DNA of 64,000 nt, from positions 14,190,743 to 14,254,742 of the forward strand of contig OY821772.1 of assembly GCA_963682175.1 (NCBI GenBank), given 5' to 3'. The DNA comes from Triglochin maritima. Lineage: Eukaryota; Streptophyta; Magnoliopsida; Alismatales; Juncaginaceae. Position numbers and translations under genes: made by a program. The notes beneath the pieces are model-generated. The model was not told the origin of the DNA and ran no database searches. It saw only the letters and a list, made by a program, of their open reading frames with translations. Below, piece after piece: positions 49,055 to 59,708 of this stretch. The number at the start of each line of letters is the position of its first letter. Positions within the stretch are counted from its first letter, which is position 1.

Positions 49055-50570
49055 ATGGCTCCGAAAAAGGAACCAACTCCATCAGAGTCTGAGGTCTCGA
49101 AGACTTATAGTACACGAGGTCCTTCCCTCATGAACGAATTTGTTGGGAGAAGACATAGAGACGGTAGAGTTCCAATCCAGTTTGATGATCGTCTTGAGCC
49201 GATAGGCATGCTGTCTGATAACTGGAAAAGTTATCTAAGGAGCCTAGCGAGGGCCAAAGTTGACATTTGTTTGTCGAGTTGGGCCGAGGTTGATGAGAAG
49301 TTGAAGGACACAATATGGGTCGAGGTCCACCTCGTCGACAGGTCATACCAAATGCGAGCAACAAATTGCAGATTTACAAAATAAATTGCAACTTGTTATG
49401 GAGAGACTGGATCGTGATTTGCCTACTTCTCCTACACACCGTAGGACCGCTTCTTCCCCAGTGGCCACTCCTCTGATGCAGCCAGTGGTCAACCCCGACC
49501 GACAATCTCATTTTGCAACTCATTCTCGAGAATTGGCCCTCGTAGGCAGTCCTCGAAATTTAAGGATGGATCTAGATGTGCTCTATTTGTTGAAGATCCT
49601 GATCGAAGATTGGTGGGACACGACAAAGTTTAAAACATCTCCAGACACCACTTCAAAGAGGTAGAAGAGGGAGAAGTGAAGGTTGCAGTGGGGAGTTGCT
49701 TAGACTCTGGTGCTCTGGTGCCAATTCCGGAAGAAGAGGTTGTTACCCTCGGCGATGCTATCGGTGGGTTCGTGAGGTGGCCTAGTCATTTAGTGGAGCT
49801 AAATGACACACTACAGGAGGTATACTTTAATTTTGAGAACCAATAAATTTCAATCTTGTTAATAAGTCTTCTATTTTTTACATTTGTATATATATCTGTA
49901 AGGTTTCAAGCCCCCGGAGCAAAGGGTCAAACAACCCACCTCCGATCAACATTAATTTGCTACCAAGTTTCTGCAAAATGTTGTATCATTGTATGGTAGG
50001 TAGGGAATCACAATCCTTAACTACCTAAGATTTGGAGGAGGTTCAAGGGTTTTTATAATTAGTCAAAGAGGATGTTATGCAGTTATTGACGATAGATCAA
50101 TTGTGCGTAATGATCATTGTCATGCAAATGAAGTAAGTGTTTTTTTTCTGTATAAGATGAAATGCTTCAAATAATGTTATCCTAATTATAACATAGTGTA
50201 ATTTTTACTCTTGTAGACACATTTATGACGTCTGAAGGCCAGTCTTTCCAAACGATCGACTATTTGGATTTGTCAGTCCATCTACCTATATATCCAGGAA
50301 TGAGGATAAATTGGGTGAGCTTGGGACTCTAATGAAAAATCAAGGCAAAATATATTATCTGCTCCCTCATCCTGAGATGTAAATTTATTAATTAAAAGTA
50401 AGTGGAATTTTATTTCGTAATAAATTTCTAATTATGTACATAAACAGTGCTCATTGGATGCTTGTCGTTCTATGCCCCGAGACTAATTTGGCATATTGGT
50501 TTGATCCTTTGGGGTCAATTAAACCAATGGAATCCATCAAGAAACTTGTCTCGACGTAAGTTCGTTTTAA
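49055..50570 (+). pseudogene. CACTA-1 second gene (Transposase_24 start, Ulp1-like end), with internal deletion
   Basis: Starts MAPKKEPTPSESEV and matches CACTA-2's second gene to about 49318, then jumps to sequence matching 43510 onward, so ~0.9 kb present in CACTA-2 (42607-43500) is missing. The DUF8039-like part (49680-49800: TLGDAIGGFVRWP) and the Ulp1-like core (50446-50520: HWMLVVLCPETN, YWFDPLGS) follow in different frames with stops. Not translatable. Confidence 0.85.
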
Positions 50571-50588
50571 TAATCATATTTGTAATCC

Positions 50589-53379
50589 GTGCCCGACCAG
50601 GGTGGGTAACCAGGTATACAGGTATTACCCGCTCTGTTTACAGCCCTGAGAGAAAGACATGGAGAGATCTTATGTACAAAAATGAGTAAATGAAACTAGA
50701 CTAATTGCTACAATAACTAATGAAATGAGGGTAAACCAATCAAATAAAAACCCTGGGAGTGGAGGTGAATAAGTGTGGTGTGTTTGTGATATACATGGAA
50801 AGATGTGTATCAGCATGAATTCCAAGGATAATTTCAGAATTGCAAGCATGCTCTAAGTACCAAGTGTGACCATTAAAACATCAATTAATCCGAAGTATAC
50901 CCCTAGTTCATTCATGTAAACATGCATCAGACCATGAAGCAATTCATAACATGCCATATTCCTCATCACATACAAATCCATACATGCAACCTTACCTAAA
51001 CATAGATCTAATTGTGAGTTAAGATACTAATGTGGTCATTAACCCATAAACACTACATCTAAGCATGATACAAGTACAGATCTATCACTAAGCCAATGGG
51101 AATGGCAACAAGTGGTCCAAACCCATCAACACACAACCATCAGCTACATCCTCCACCCCGAAGGGTGGATCTACTCACTAAGCATTACTAAGAACGTGGA
51201 AACATGGTAATCAAAACTAAACATGCCACAAAATTATAACTACAAATCTAAACAAGGAATGAAGACAAAACTTACCTAAAAGGAGAGTTGAGAACAAGTA
51301 GAACAAGAATCTAAACTTTGATTAAGAATCTAATCACATTACAAACTTCATCTTCCTTCCTTTATTTGCAACCAAATTAAGAAAAACCTAAATCTAAACT
51401 AAGGTGGAAGGGATGGAAGAAGAAGAAGAAGAAAGGAAGAAGATAGACTACTATTTTTAGAAGAAAATCTGGTCTTGATGAATCTATGACAAATCTAACG
51501 GTTGTAATAAACTTTGCATTAAACTTGTGCAGCCAAAATATAAAACTTGAGTTGGATTGCAAATTGACGTGCCTGATTCGCAACTGGATCCACCAACAAC
51601 AGATTAAATTTTGCCATTAGCTGATTAGATTGGGTGGTTCTAGATTTAATTGTTTAGTGACTTGATCCTTCCATTTTTCACGTGGGGTGCAATTTTGTGT
51701 CCCTTATTTGACCCGGTTTGTCTTTACTTGCATAAACACCCCCATGTTCTTGAGTTTTGAGGGCTTCTTGCAAACATAATAAATTATTTGCAATTACATC
51801 TTTTGGTGTTTACAATTAGGTTCGTGGCATTTTCATTAAGGTCAAAAACCCTTGCAGATCAGTTTTTTCTTCTTGCAATTCAGATATTTTTGCTTTTTTC
51901 CCCTTCTGTAGGATCATAATGACCCCTATTTATCTAATCAAATTACGCTTAATCCCTACTTAAGATAATAAGATGTGCAACGAAAACAATTTAAAACAAA
52001 GTAGGGAAAAGCAATGCAAACCACAATGGACACGAGTGTTTTTATAAAGGTTCGGCCTCCCGCCTACTTTCTCTCTTGCAAGCTCTGCTCGACACTTGGA
52101 GCTCCGCTCACGACTTCACTATCCTCTCCCCGTTCCGAGCCGGGAGACAATGCCTTTACAATCTTCAAGCTAGCGAACAACTCTCGCTAGCCTGGAATCC
52201 TCTTCTCACAATCCGAGAAGGATGCTTTGGGCTTTCACCGGAGCCTTTACTCTTTTGAACAATGAACTTGACTGGAACAACACTCTCTAGCTTGAGCACA
52301 CTTTAAGTAGTATATGGAAATGATCAAAGGTGTGGAATTTAGGCTCTTGAGTGTAGTATTGGCAGTTTTTAGGAGTTGGGGATTTCTCTCTAATGTATGA
52401 GACAATTAGAAGTGAGAGAGTTGTCTAAACAATGTGTTTGATCCTCTATTTATAAGCTCCTAAAGATTTCTAGCCGTTGGGGATGAGTTGATTGAGTTGT
52501 GTAAAAGATACACAAAATAGAAATCAAGATTCAGCAAATCTGTCCCTCAACGGTCGACCGGATCGGGCATAACGGTCGTCCGTTTCTTTAAGAATAAAGA
52601 AACGTTCGAACCAAAAGCGCATCGGTCGAACCACTTTTATTTTTAACTTAAGTGAACGGTTGACCAAAAAATTAACAGCAACTTTGGACTCAGGAAAAAG
52701 TGTTCAACTGGTTGACCGTTTCCGGGTCCACGTTCGACCGGTGGCCAAATGTATTTTAGGGCTAGGTTGAATTTATACGAATACGACTGTTGAAAGAATA
52801 CGACAAGTATAATGGCCTTATGAAATTACGAGAATGGTCGACCGGTAAAGCAAGGAAAATTCACTCAAGGACTCTATTATAAACAGTCGAACTGAGAACT
52901 AGTTCGATCGAAGGTTTGAGTTTAGGTGATTTTCCGATCTAAAGTTGAGTGATTTATTGAAGTCCAATTGATGTAAAAAAAATTGTGACTTCTACAAGGA
53001 ACCTAATGTGTATGCGAGTAAGTTTTAACTCATATGCTCTAGATTACACAAGTTCCTAAGACTCAAAATAAATTAAAATTACATGTCTTCAAATAGCTTT
53101 GATTACATGTCTTGACTTCAAATCAATTATTCTTGAGTCTTGATCACATGTAGATGTTAGCACAATACAATATATCTTCTATGCATTATGTGTGCTACAC
53201 TACATTTGATTGTGATTAAGATTAGGTTGATTAAATCATCAAAATACGAATTAAGGCCAAAAAGCCAACACCTTCTTATTTAATACCTGAAACACATGAA
53301 CTAAACACCCGAGTAGCACACAAATGGGTAAAATAAAGGATATATGATATGAATGTGATGTATGATATACCATTGATCA
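50589..53379. mobile_element. LTR 'C' (solo or fragment), interrupted by solo LTR D
   Basis: Related to the LTR types at 28923-29510 and 36525-46944 (GTGCCCGACC start box, CACCCCGAAGGGTGGA box at ~51155, and an end closely like B's: CCTGAAACACATGAACT...ATTGATCA at 53379). The left boundary is uncertain (50566-50590), and no matching target duplication was found, so it may have lost one side by deletion. Net length without LTR D is about 1.4 kb. Non-coding; a GAAGAAGAA run lies near 51416-51435. Confidence 0.7.
51907..53270 (-). mobile_element. Solo LTR 'D' (1,364 bp), TSD CCTTC
   Basis: Plus strand reads TGTAGGATCATAATG...AAGCCAACA, flanked by CCTTC at 51902-51906 and 53271-53275. The reverse start TGTTGGCTTTTTGGCC is typical of plant copia LTRs, so the likely orientation is minus. 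Contains degraded CGGTCGACCG-type motifs between 52545 and 52920. No internal region. Confidence 0.92.
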
Positions 53380-56300
53380 CAAAACATCAATTGATCTAAG
53401 ATCCTAACACAATCAAAAAGTACTAGTAGTAAGATGCAATATCCAAATACCCAAAATTATTTGGATCTTCCTTGATAGCTTGTTTGCAAAGTTACCACAA
53501 GAAAAACAAGTGAAGAAGGACAAGAGAAAGGAATGGAGAAGAAAGAAGAAGAAGATGATGAGGAGGAGGAAGAGCCATTATTGTATTTCATCATCTCCAA
53601 AGTATTACAATAGTCTCCTATGTATAGAGTAAAGATGAAGGAGTTACAACAAACATAATGGTGGAAATTACAACACAATAATGTGAATTGAAATCTACAT
53701 TAATGAGTGAATTACATTGCATTTGAATGTGAAGGTTACAAAAAGTTGTAACACCAGGTAATAAGATGACTCGTCCATATAATATATTTGTTGTTTCATA
53801 ACACTCTCCCTTGTATGATCATCGTTTGCTATACGCTTTTCGATCTTCCTCGTTAAAAACTTTGCCAAGTAAAATCCTGCGGGACAAAAGAGTGTAGAGC
53901 TTATAATTCTCCTCATTAGTTTAATATACATTTACAAACTTTATTAAATGATATGGTGTTATGTTCATGTCTCGTTAAAAAACTTGTTACAAAACCAGTG
54001 GGAAATAGCTAAAGGAAAAAGAGTGTATGACATACGTTAACACAATTGTACAAGCTGTCTCATTAAAAACCTTTAACCAAACCTTGTAGGACAAAAATTG
54101 AAAAAGAGAAAAAGAATACAACTATAAGCCTTCTGGGCTTTATCCTTTAGGGATAATCGTACTTCACGGATGATTATTAGAAATCTGCTCCCCTTGATAC
54201 GTAGTTCACTAACTTGCATAAAGATTGCAACATCTCCATAATAACACAAAATAGATTGTGATTTGTTGTTGTGGATCAGACATATAGGAAGCATCACTCA
54301 AGTAAATCTTTATCTCATGAATATAGTAAGTAAATTTGATAGATCTGTAAAGAGATAACGAAAAATATGTTGAACGTCATTTGAATGTTTTCGAAGAAAC
54401 ATTACGCCTACATAAACAATCATTGTGAATGTATTAGGTCTAGTTTTATATGCAATATATTTTATGACGTTCTAGGAAATGGACTCCAGGTCCTAATCCA
54501 ACCTCTTTAGTTATATATATAACTGGGTGTTTGTTTACACAGTACAGACAATCTATCATTGCTATGTTTTCCATGTGAACTTTCTTTGTATAATATCTCT
54601 TTATATATTTGAAATATTGTAACAGTTCTCTTCTGGAGAATGTTCGAACTGCATATCGAAAAATATATTACTTTTCTTTAGTCATTTATTTCAAAATTGA
54701 TCATTCAAATATTTCATGGGTGTTTAATCTCTTCAAGAGTTCCTTTCATATCATTCTTCGAGATGATATGGACATTCTTTTTGTTTGTTTATATGATAAT
54801 CTTTTCGTAAATTATATTGCATCTCTTCATTATAATTTGCCTTGGGCAGTTTAGTCCCTCAGGGACTCTTATCTCAATATCAAGTGACGTATACAAAATT
54901 TCAATCACAACATATATTATATGTTTATCTATATTTATGTTTACATGTCATATTGATCAAGTAACATAACGTAATATTATACATTTCGAGAGAATGAGTA
55001 ACATCATAATGGATATAAGGTCCTGCGAAAAACCCTTGTGTCATTACCCACTTTATAATGTACCACCATGTTATTGTAATGTGATTTCTATTCATATTCT
55101 TTAGGAATATAATTTCAGAAATCAGGACTACAGGTCAAAACAATATGTTTATTAAGTGAGTGTAGTTCTACATTCGTCGCCTTGTTTAATTCAATTCAAA
55201 TACGAATGCTTCTGACATTTTTATAATATCATAGGTTTTGGATCCAGATTTTCTCTTGAATTAGCATGCTACTAAGAAGGTGAATTAATCGTCGACGATA
55301 ACTTTAATTATTTTATATTTCTCTCTCGTATCAACATAGTTGATTGCAATATAATAATCAATTCCTCGTCGTTTCCCAAAACACTAGGATTTGACCATTA
55401 TGTATTTCCGGAATTGTTACATTTGCTAGCTGCTTTTATTTCCACAAATAATATATTTTTCGGTCCATGCTTCTGGCGTTGGTTGAGTTCAAATATATTT
55501 TATCATGTGGAGATCTTCACTTTATGTTATGCGTTTTATGTCTAGTAATACAAGACTTAGTCACTCATTTGTGATCAATAAATACATATGACAAATACTT
55601 GCTAGATACTGCAAGTTAATAATTTTATGAACTTCAGGTTCAATCATACTTGTACGTATATTCTCTTATGAACTTTAGGTTCAATATAGTACATTTTAAT
55701 GGTATTTTTTAATCTTCTGACTTTCTCCTTCTAATGCCAAAAAATGTGTCTCTATATTTATAATTCTTGGACTGGAAGTAAAATACATCGCTCTTCAGGG
55801 ACTTAATTTTTTTATTTTATATTATCAGGAATATGAATCCTGCTGAAATGTCCAAGTCAATTTGAGGTCATTAAATTGTAAATGTGGTAATGTAAAACAA
55901 ATTGCAGATGGGAAATATTCCATTCAATATCGTACAAGTAAAATAAGGGAACATTCATTATATCATGTATATCTAACATAAAAAATGAATAATATCAGGT
56001 ATGCACATTAATGTATCATGTATAAATTTTAAGATCTCATAATGATCCATATTGAGAGATATTTTATAAACCGATGGAGTCTCATTTTATTGTGCTAATC
56101 GGTCGACAAACTTGACCTCGTTTTTGTTTAACTAGTGTAGATCAATTAAGTTATCAAAAATACTGGATCATTATTGATACCCATATTGAATACAAATGAT
56201 AACTTCATTTAATTACTTCTGGGTTGGTATCTCTAGTTAACTCATTTGAGAGTTATTTAAACATCTTATATTTATTTTTCCACCGTGTATGCTCTTTTCT

Positions 56301-56664
56301 TTCACGATGTTTTGTAACATGTGCTTCGGGCACATGATCCAAATTTTGAGGGCATATATTGTGATCTTGCAATAACTTATGCTTATGACTTTCAATTACA
56401 AGTAATGCATAGCGCAAAAACTTGTGATTTTTTGTTCCCTTACTACTACTGGAGTATCGGGTCATTAACTTGTAAAATGGATAGAAGATTTTCCTTTTAC
56501 ATCTCAACTCTCTTTGGTTTTCTGGCCACACATAGAGTTAGATTAGGAATGAGTTTGATGGGTTTATAAACTTTGACATTTGCACACCCTTTTGATGCTC
56601 ATTAGAATCCTTCAGGGATTGCTATACATTTTCATAACCCTCTTCAAATGAATATAGGTTTTTT
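53380..56664. other. AT-rich repeat-like region without a gene
   Basis: No supported gene in 3.3 kb. A purine-rich GAAGAAGAAG run lies at 53540-53580. Three degenerate copies of a CTCGTTAAAAAC...GGGACAAAA...AAAGAGTG unit occur at 53850, 53970 and 54060, and short motifs like ATGAACTTCAGGTTCAAT recur near 55630 and 55670. This texture is seen in decayed LTR retrotransposon 3' regions; no boundaries or coding domains were found. Confidence 0.5.
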
Positions 56665-56669
56665 GGGTA

Positions 56670-58804
56670 GAAGCAGTGTGTACCGCTTGTTATTTAGTGA
56701 ATTGTTCTCCTCGTACCGTTTTGGACATGAGAACACTAGAAGAAGTTTGGTCAGGTGGAGCTTCAGATCTGTCCAAGTTGAAAGTCTTCGGTTGTCCAGC
56801 GTACGCACATGTAGATCAAGGAAAATTGAATGCTCGGTCGTTGAAGTGTATATTCCTTGGCAACGATTTGGGTGTGAAGGGTTATCGTCTATGGTACAAG
56901 GAATCTTAGAAGCTCATGGTTGAAAGAAATGTTGTCTTTAATGAGCTTGCTATGTTACCTTCCAGGAAATACAATGTTATTTCTACTCCTGTGTCAAGTG
57001 GGACTCCGATTCAAGTGGAGCCACCGGTAGTGACTGTTGATGAGGATTCCGGTGTGACACAAGGAGAGAGTTCGAAATCTGAGGAAGATGAAGAGTATCT
57101 GTTGGCAAGGGACAGAGAGAGGCGGCTGACTAAGAAACCTCGTAGATACGTTGAATCAATCCTTGCATATGATCTTAGTGCAGCTGAAGACATTGGAATC
57201 TCTGGTGAGCCGAGCAAGTATTCAGAGGAAATTTTGGCACCCGATTTAGCTGCTTGGGTGGGTGCAATGAATGAAGAGATAGAGTCTCTTCATAAGAACT
57301 AAACTTGGAAGCTGGTAGAACTTCCAAAAGGAAAAAGGGTCGTTAGCTGCAAATGGGTCTTCAAGAAGAAAATCGAGGGTCTCTCAGATGTGAGATACAA
57401 AGGTCGATTAGTTGCTCGTGGTTTTAGTCAGGTGGAGGGTGTGGATTATAGCGATATTTTCTCACCCGTTGTGAAGCATACTTCTATTCGTGTTTTGTTG
57501 AGTTTGGTTGCAATTCATGATTTAGAGTTAGAGCAACTAGATGTGAAGACCACTTTCTTACATGAAGAATTAAAGGAGCAAATTTACATGTCCCAACCGG
57601 AGGGCTTTGTGGTTGATGGTAAAGAGAATCAGTTCTGTTTGATGAAGAAGTCGCTTTATGGGTTAAAGCAGTCGCCTCGACAATGGTATAAAAGATTTAA
57701 TTCTTTTATGGTTGGACAAAGGTACAACAGATCCCAGTATGACTGTTGTGTTTACCGAAAGGTATTTCCGGATGGCTCTCTTATTTTGTTATTACTCTAT
57801 GTAGATGATATGTTGGTAGCAGCTAAGGACAAGTCTACAATATTTGAGCTTAAATAATTGTTAAAGGCTGAGTTCGAGATGAATGATCTCGGTTCAACGA
57901 AGAGGATTTTTGGTATGGAGATCCGTCGTGATCGTACATGCAAGAGTTTGTTTCTCTCCCAACAGCAATATATTGAAAAAGTCTTGCAACATTTTGGCAT
58001 GGAAGATGGCAAGTCTGAAAGAATTCCTCTCGCCGTGCATTTTAAGCTCTCAGAGAAGTCGCGTATCAGTTCCAATCGCTATGAAGTTCAAAAGATGCAA
58101 CTGAAACTCCCAAGAAGGAGGATAAGGCATACATGTCACGTGTGCCTTATACTAGTGCAGTTGGCAGCTTGATGTATGCTATGATATGCACTCGTCCAGA
58201 TATAGCTCAGGCAGTCAGTGTTGTGAGCCGCTATATGTCGAATCCAGGAAAGGAGCATTGGTCAGCTATGAAGTGGATTCTCCGGCATCTAAAAGGTACA
58301 ACTAAGCTATCTCAAAAATTTGGTCGATCTTCGTATTCGTTAATGGGGTTTGTTGATGCAGATTACGCGGGAGACCGCGATAGACGAAGATCTATGACTG
58401 GTTATGTGTTCACTGTTGGGAGCACAACTATTAGCTGGAAAGCGACGTTGCAACACATTGTTGCTTTGTCTACAACGGAGGCAGAGTATATGGAAGCGAC
58501 CGAGGGTATAAAGGAAGCTCATTGGCTGAAAGGTTTATTTGGAAAGCTTAGTCCAGATCAGAATACAGTGGTTGTTTATTGTGATAATCAGAGTGTCATT
58601 CATCTGATGAAGGATCACATGTACCACGAGAGGACGAAGCATATCGACGTCCGTTATCACTTCATTCGGGAAGTTGTTGCTGCAGGAGGTGTGGTGGTGA
58701 AGAAGGTGGGCACTGAAGATAATCTGGCTGATATGTTGACGAAGCCAGTTATTTCAACTAAGTTCATGGTATGCGTGAACTTGGTTGGTTTGAGTTCCAA
58801 GTAG
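56670..58804 (+). pseudogene. copia pol fragment: integrase end, RT, RNase H
   Basis: Reads the integrase C-terminus (NCSPRTVLDMRTLEEVWSG, KVFGCPAYAHV, CIFLGNDLGVKGYRLW), a linker, RT (KWVFKKK, YKGRLVARGF, DVKTTFLHEEL, YGLKQSPRQWY, YVDDML) and RNase H (FVDADYAGD, STTEAEYM, CDNQS, TKHIDVRYH, LTKP). Stops at 56907-56909, 57300-57302 and 57855-57857 sit in one frame; the latter two match expected Gln (CAA to TAA). A frame change near 58090 precedes RNase H, whose frame ends at 58804. Most catalytic Asp residues are still present. Confidence 0.93.
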
Positions 58805-58873
58805 ATGGAGCTAAGGTGACGACACAATGAGGAAGGAAGTGTTCCTTCAAAATTTCCGGGGGCTATTCAAGGT

Positions 58874-58885
58874 AAAGGTGGAGAT
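58874..58885 (+). other. Polypurine tract of second copia element
   Basis: AAAGGTGGAGAT directly precedes the LTR start TGTCGTAG at 58886, as expected for plus-strand priming. Confidence 0.8.
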
Positions 58886-58941
58886 TGTCGTAGTTTACCT
58901 TGAATATGTGATTAAAGTATTTGTGGGATAAAACAGACATT

Positions 58942-59277
58942 CGGTCGACTGGACATGTGTTCAATTTTGTCCAGCCAAAGTGCATGTCGTTCTTCGGTCG
59001 ACCGATAGGATCTATTCGGTCGACCGGGCACACACGAGGAAGCTGGGCAAAAGTACCTGTCATTTTTCGGTCGACCGAGAGGAGCTGTTCGGTCGACCGG
59101 ATACACACGAGGAAGTGTCTGTCGGTTTTCGGTCGACCGGAACTTAAGTGATTCGGTCGACCGAATATGCACTCGAGTAATTAGGAAAGTGCCGGTTGTT
59201 TTTCGGTCGACCGAAGAAGCCCTGGATTGCGATATGGTTTGAAGTTCGGTCGACCGAAGCACCCGTTCGGTAGACCG
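58942..59277. repeat. Eight exact CGGTCGACCG palindromes in copia LTR
   Basis: Exact copies start at 58995, 59017, 59068, 59090, 59130, 59154, 59204 and 59247; degenerate ones at 58942 and 59268. Pairs lie 21-24 bp apart (58995/59017, 59068/59090, 59130/59154, 59247/59268) with larger gaps between pairs. The array is 75-400 bp upstream of the TATA-like box at 59352, the position of an LTR enhancer. Confidence 0.9.
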
Positions 59278-59351
59278 TTGGACCTAGTTTCACCCACGTT
59301 TTGCAATTTTCTCCACGCAATTTTGGTGCAATTAATACTAATTTTGGCCTA

Positions 59352-59361
59352 CTATATAAAG
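59352..59361 (+). promoter_or_regulatory. TATA-like box in second copia LTR
   Basis: CTATATAAAGG within an AT-poor context, downstream of the palindrome array and about 350 bp before the LTR end, the expected place for the U3/R boundary promoter. Confidence 0.6.
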
Positions 59362-59708
59362 GCAATTTCGTCCTCCTTTGTCTTAGAACAATCAGATTAA
59401 CTTCTATTGTCTACTTTTGCATTCTTGAGAGAAAAGAGAGAGAGTATCCTTGTTGATTCGGTGGGAACAAATTTAACCGGGTATTCTCGCCGGTTGTTCG
59501 TGTCTTGTAAGTCTCTCTTTGTAATACGTTTTCTCTATAGTAGATTGGAGTTTTGTCGTCTGTGGTTTTCCCCGCATTGGGTTTCCACGTTAAATCTTGC
59601 ATGTTTTGTGTGATTTGGTGTTTGAATTTGCATTTGTTCTTTATTCCGCCCATTGAATTTGCTATTTCGATTCCTTTGCATATTTGGGGTTGATTTTATT
59701 CCCTAACA

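Larger units (their letters stand above)
30645..50588 (+). mobile_element. CACTA-1: older En/Spm-type transposon, multiply interrupted
   Basis: Begins CACTAGTGCAGAATAG at 30645, cutting copia sequence. It comprises 30645-30875, 33011-36389, 36514-36524 and 46945 to ~50588; the rest is later insertions. Subterminal ATAGACGTCGG repeats, a TNP2-like transposase and a second protein gene follow the same order as CACTA-2. The 3' end (a TAGTG terminus) was not found; homology to CACTA-2 stops near 50588, next to an LTR. The 3-bp TSD (CGA expected) is therefore unproven on the right. Confidence 0.9.
56665..59708 (+). mobile_element. 5'-truncated Ty1/copia element of a second family
   Basis: Begins abruptly in the integrase C-terminal half and ends with a 3' LTR (58886-59708). 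The protein resembles Tnt1/Tork-type polyproteins and differs clearly from the copia element at 565-10331. No 5' LTR lies in the window, so this is a truncated copy. Confidence 0.88.
58886..59708 (+). repeat. 3' LTR of second copia element
   Basis: About 823 bp, TGTCGTAGTTTACC to TTCCCTAACA. The right edge is inferred from the CA end and cannot be confirmed by a target duplication. Carries the densest palindrome array in the window (58942-59277), just upstream of TATATAAAGG at 59352, a likely promoter element. Confidence 0.75.

Noticed and set aside
53457..53678. Ser-rich frame at 53457-53678
   Set aside because: Produced by a GAA/GAG microsatellite; no start context or homology.
58863..59365. 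Overlapping frames in the second copia LTR palindrome array
   Set aside because: Same reason: repetitive DNA read in several frames.
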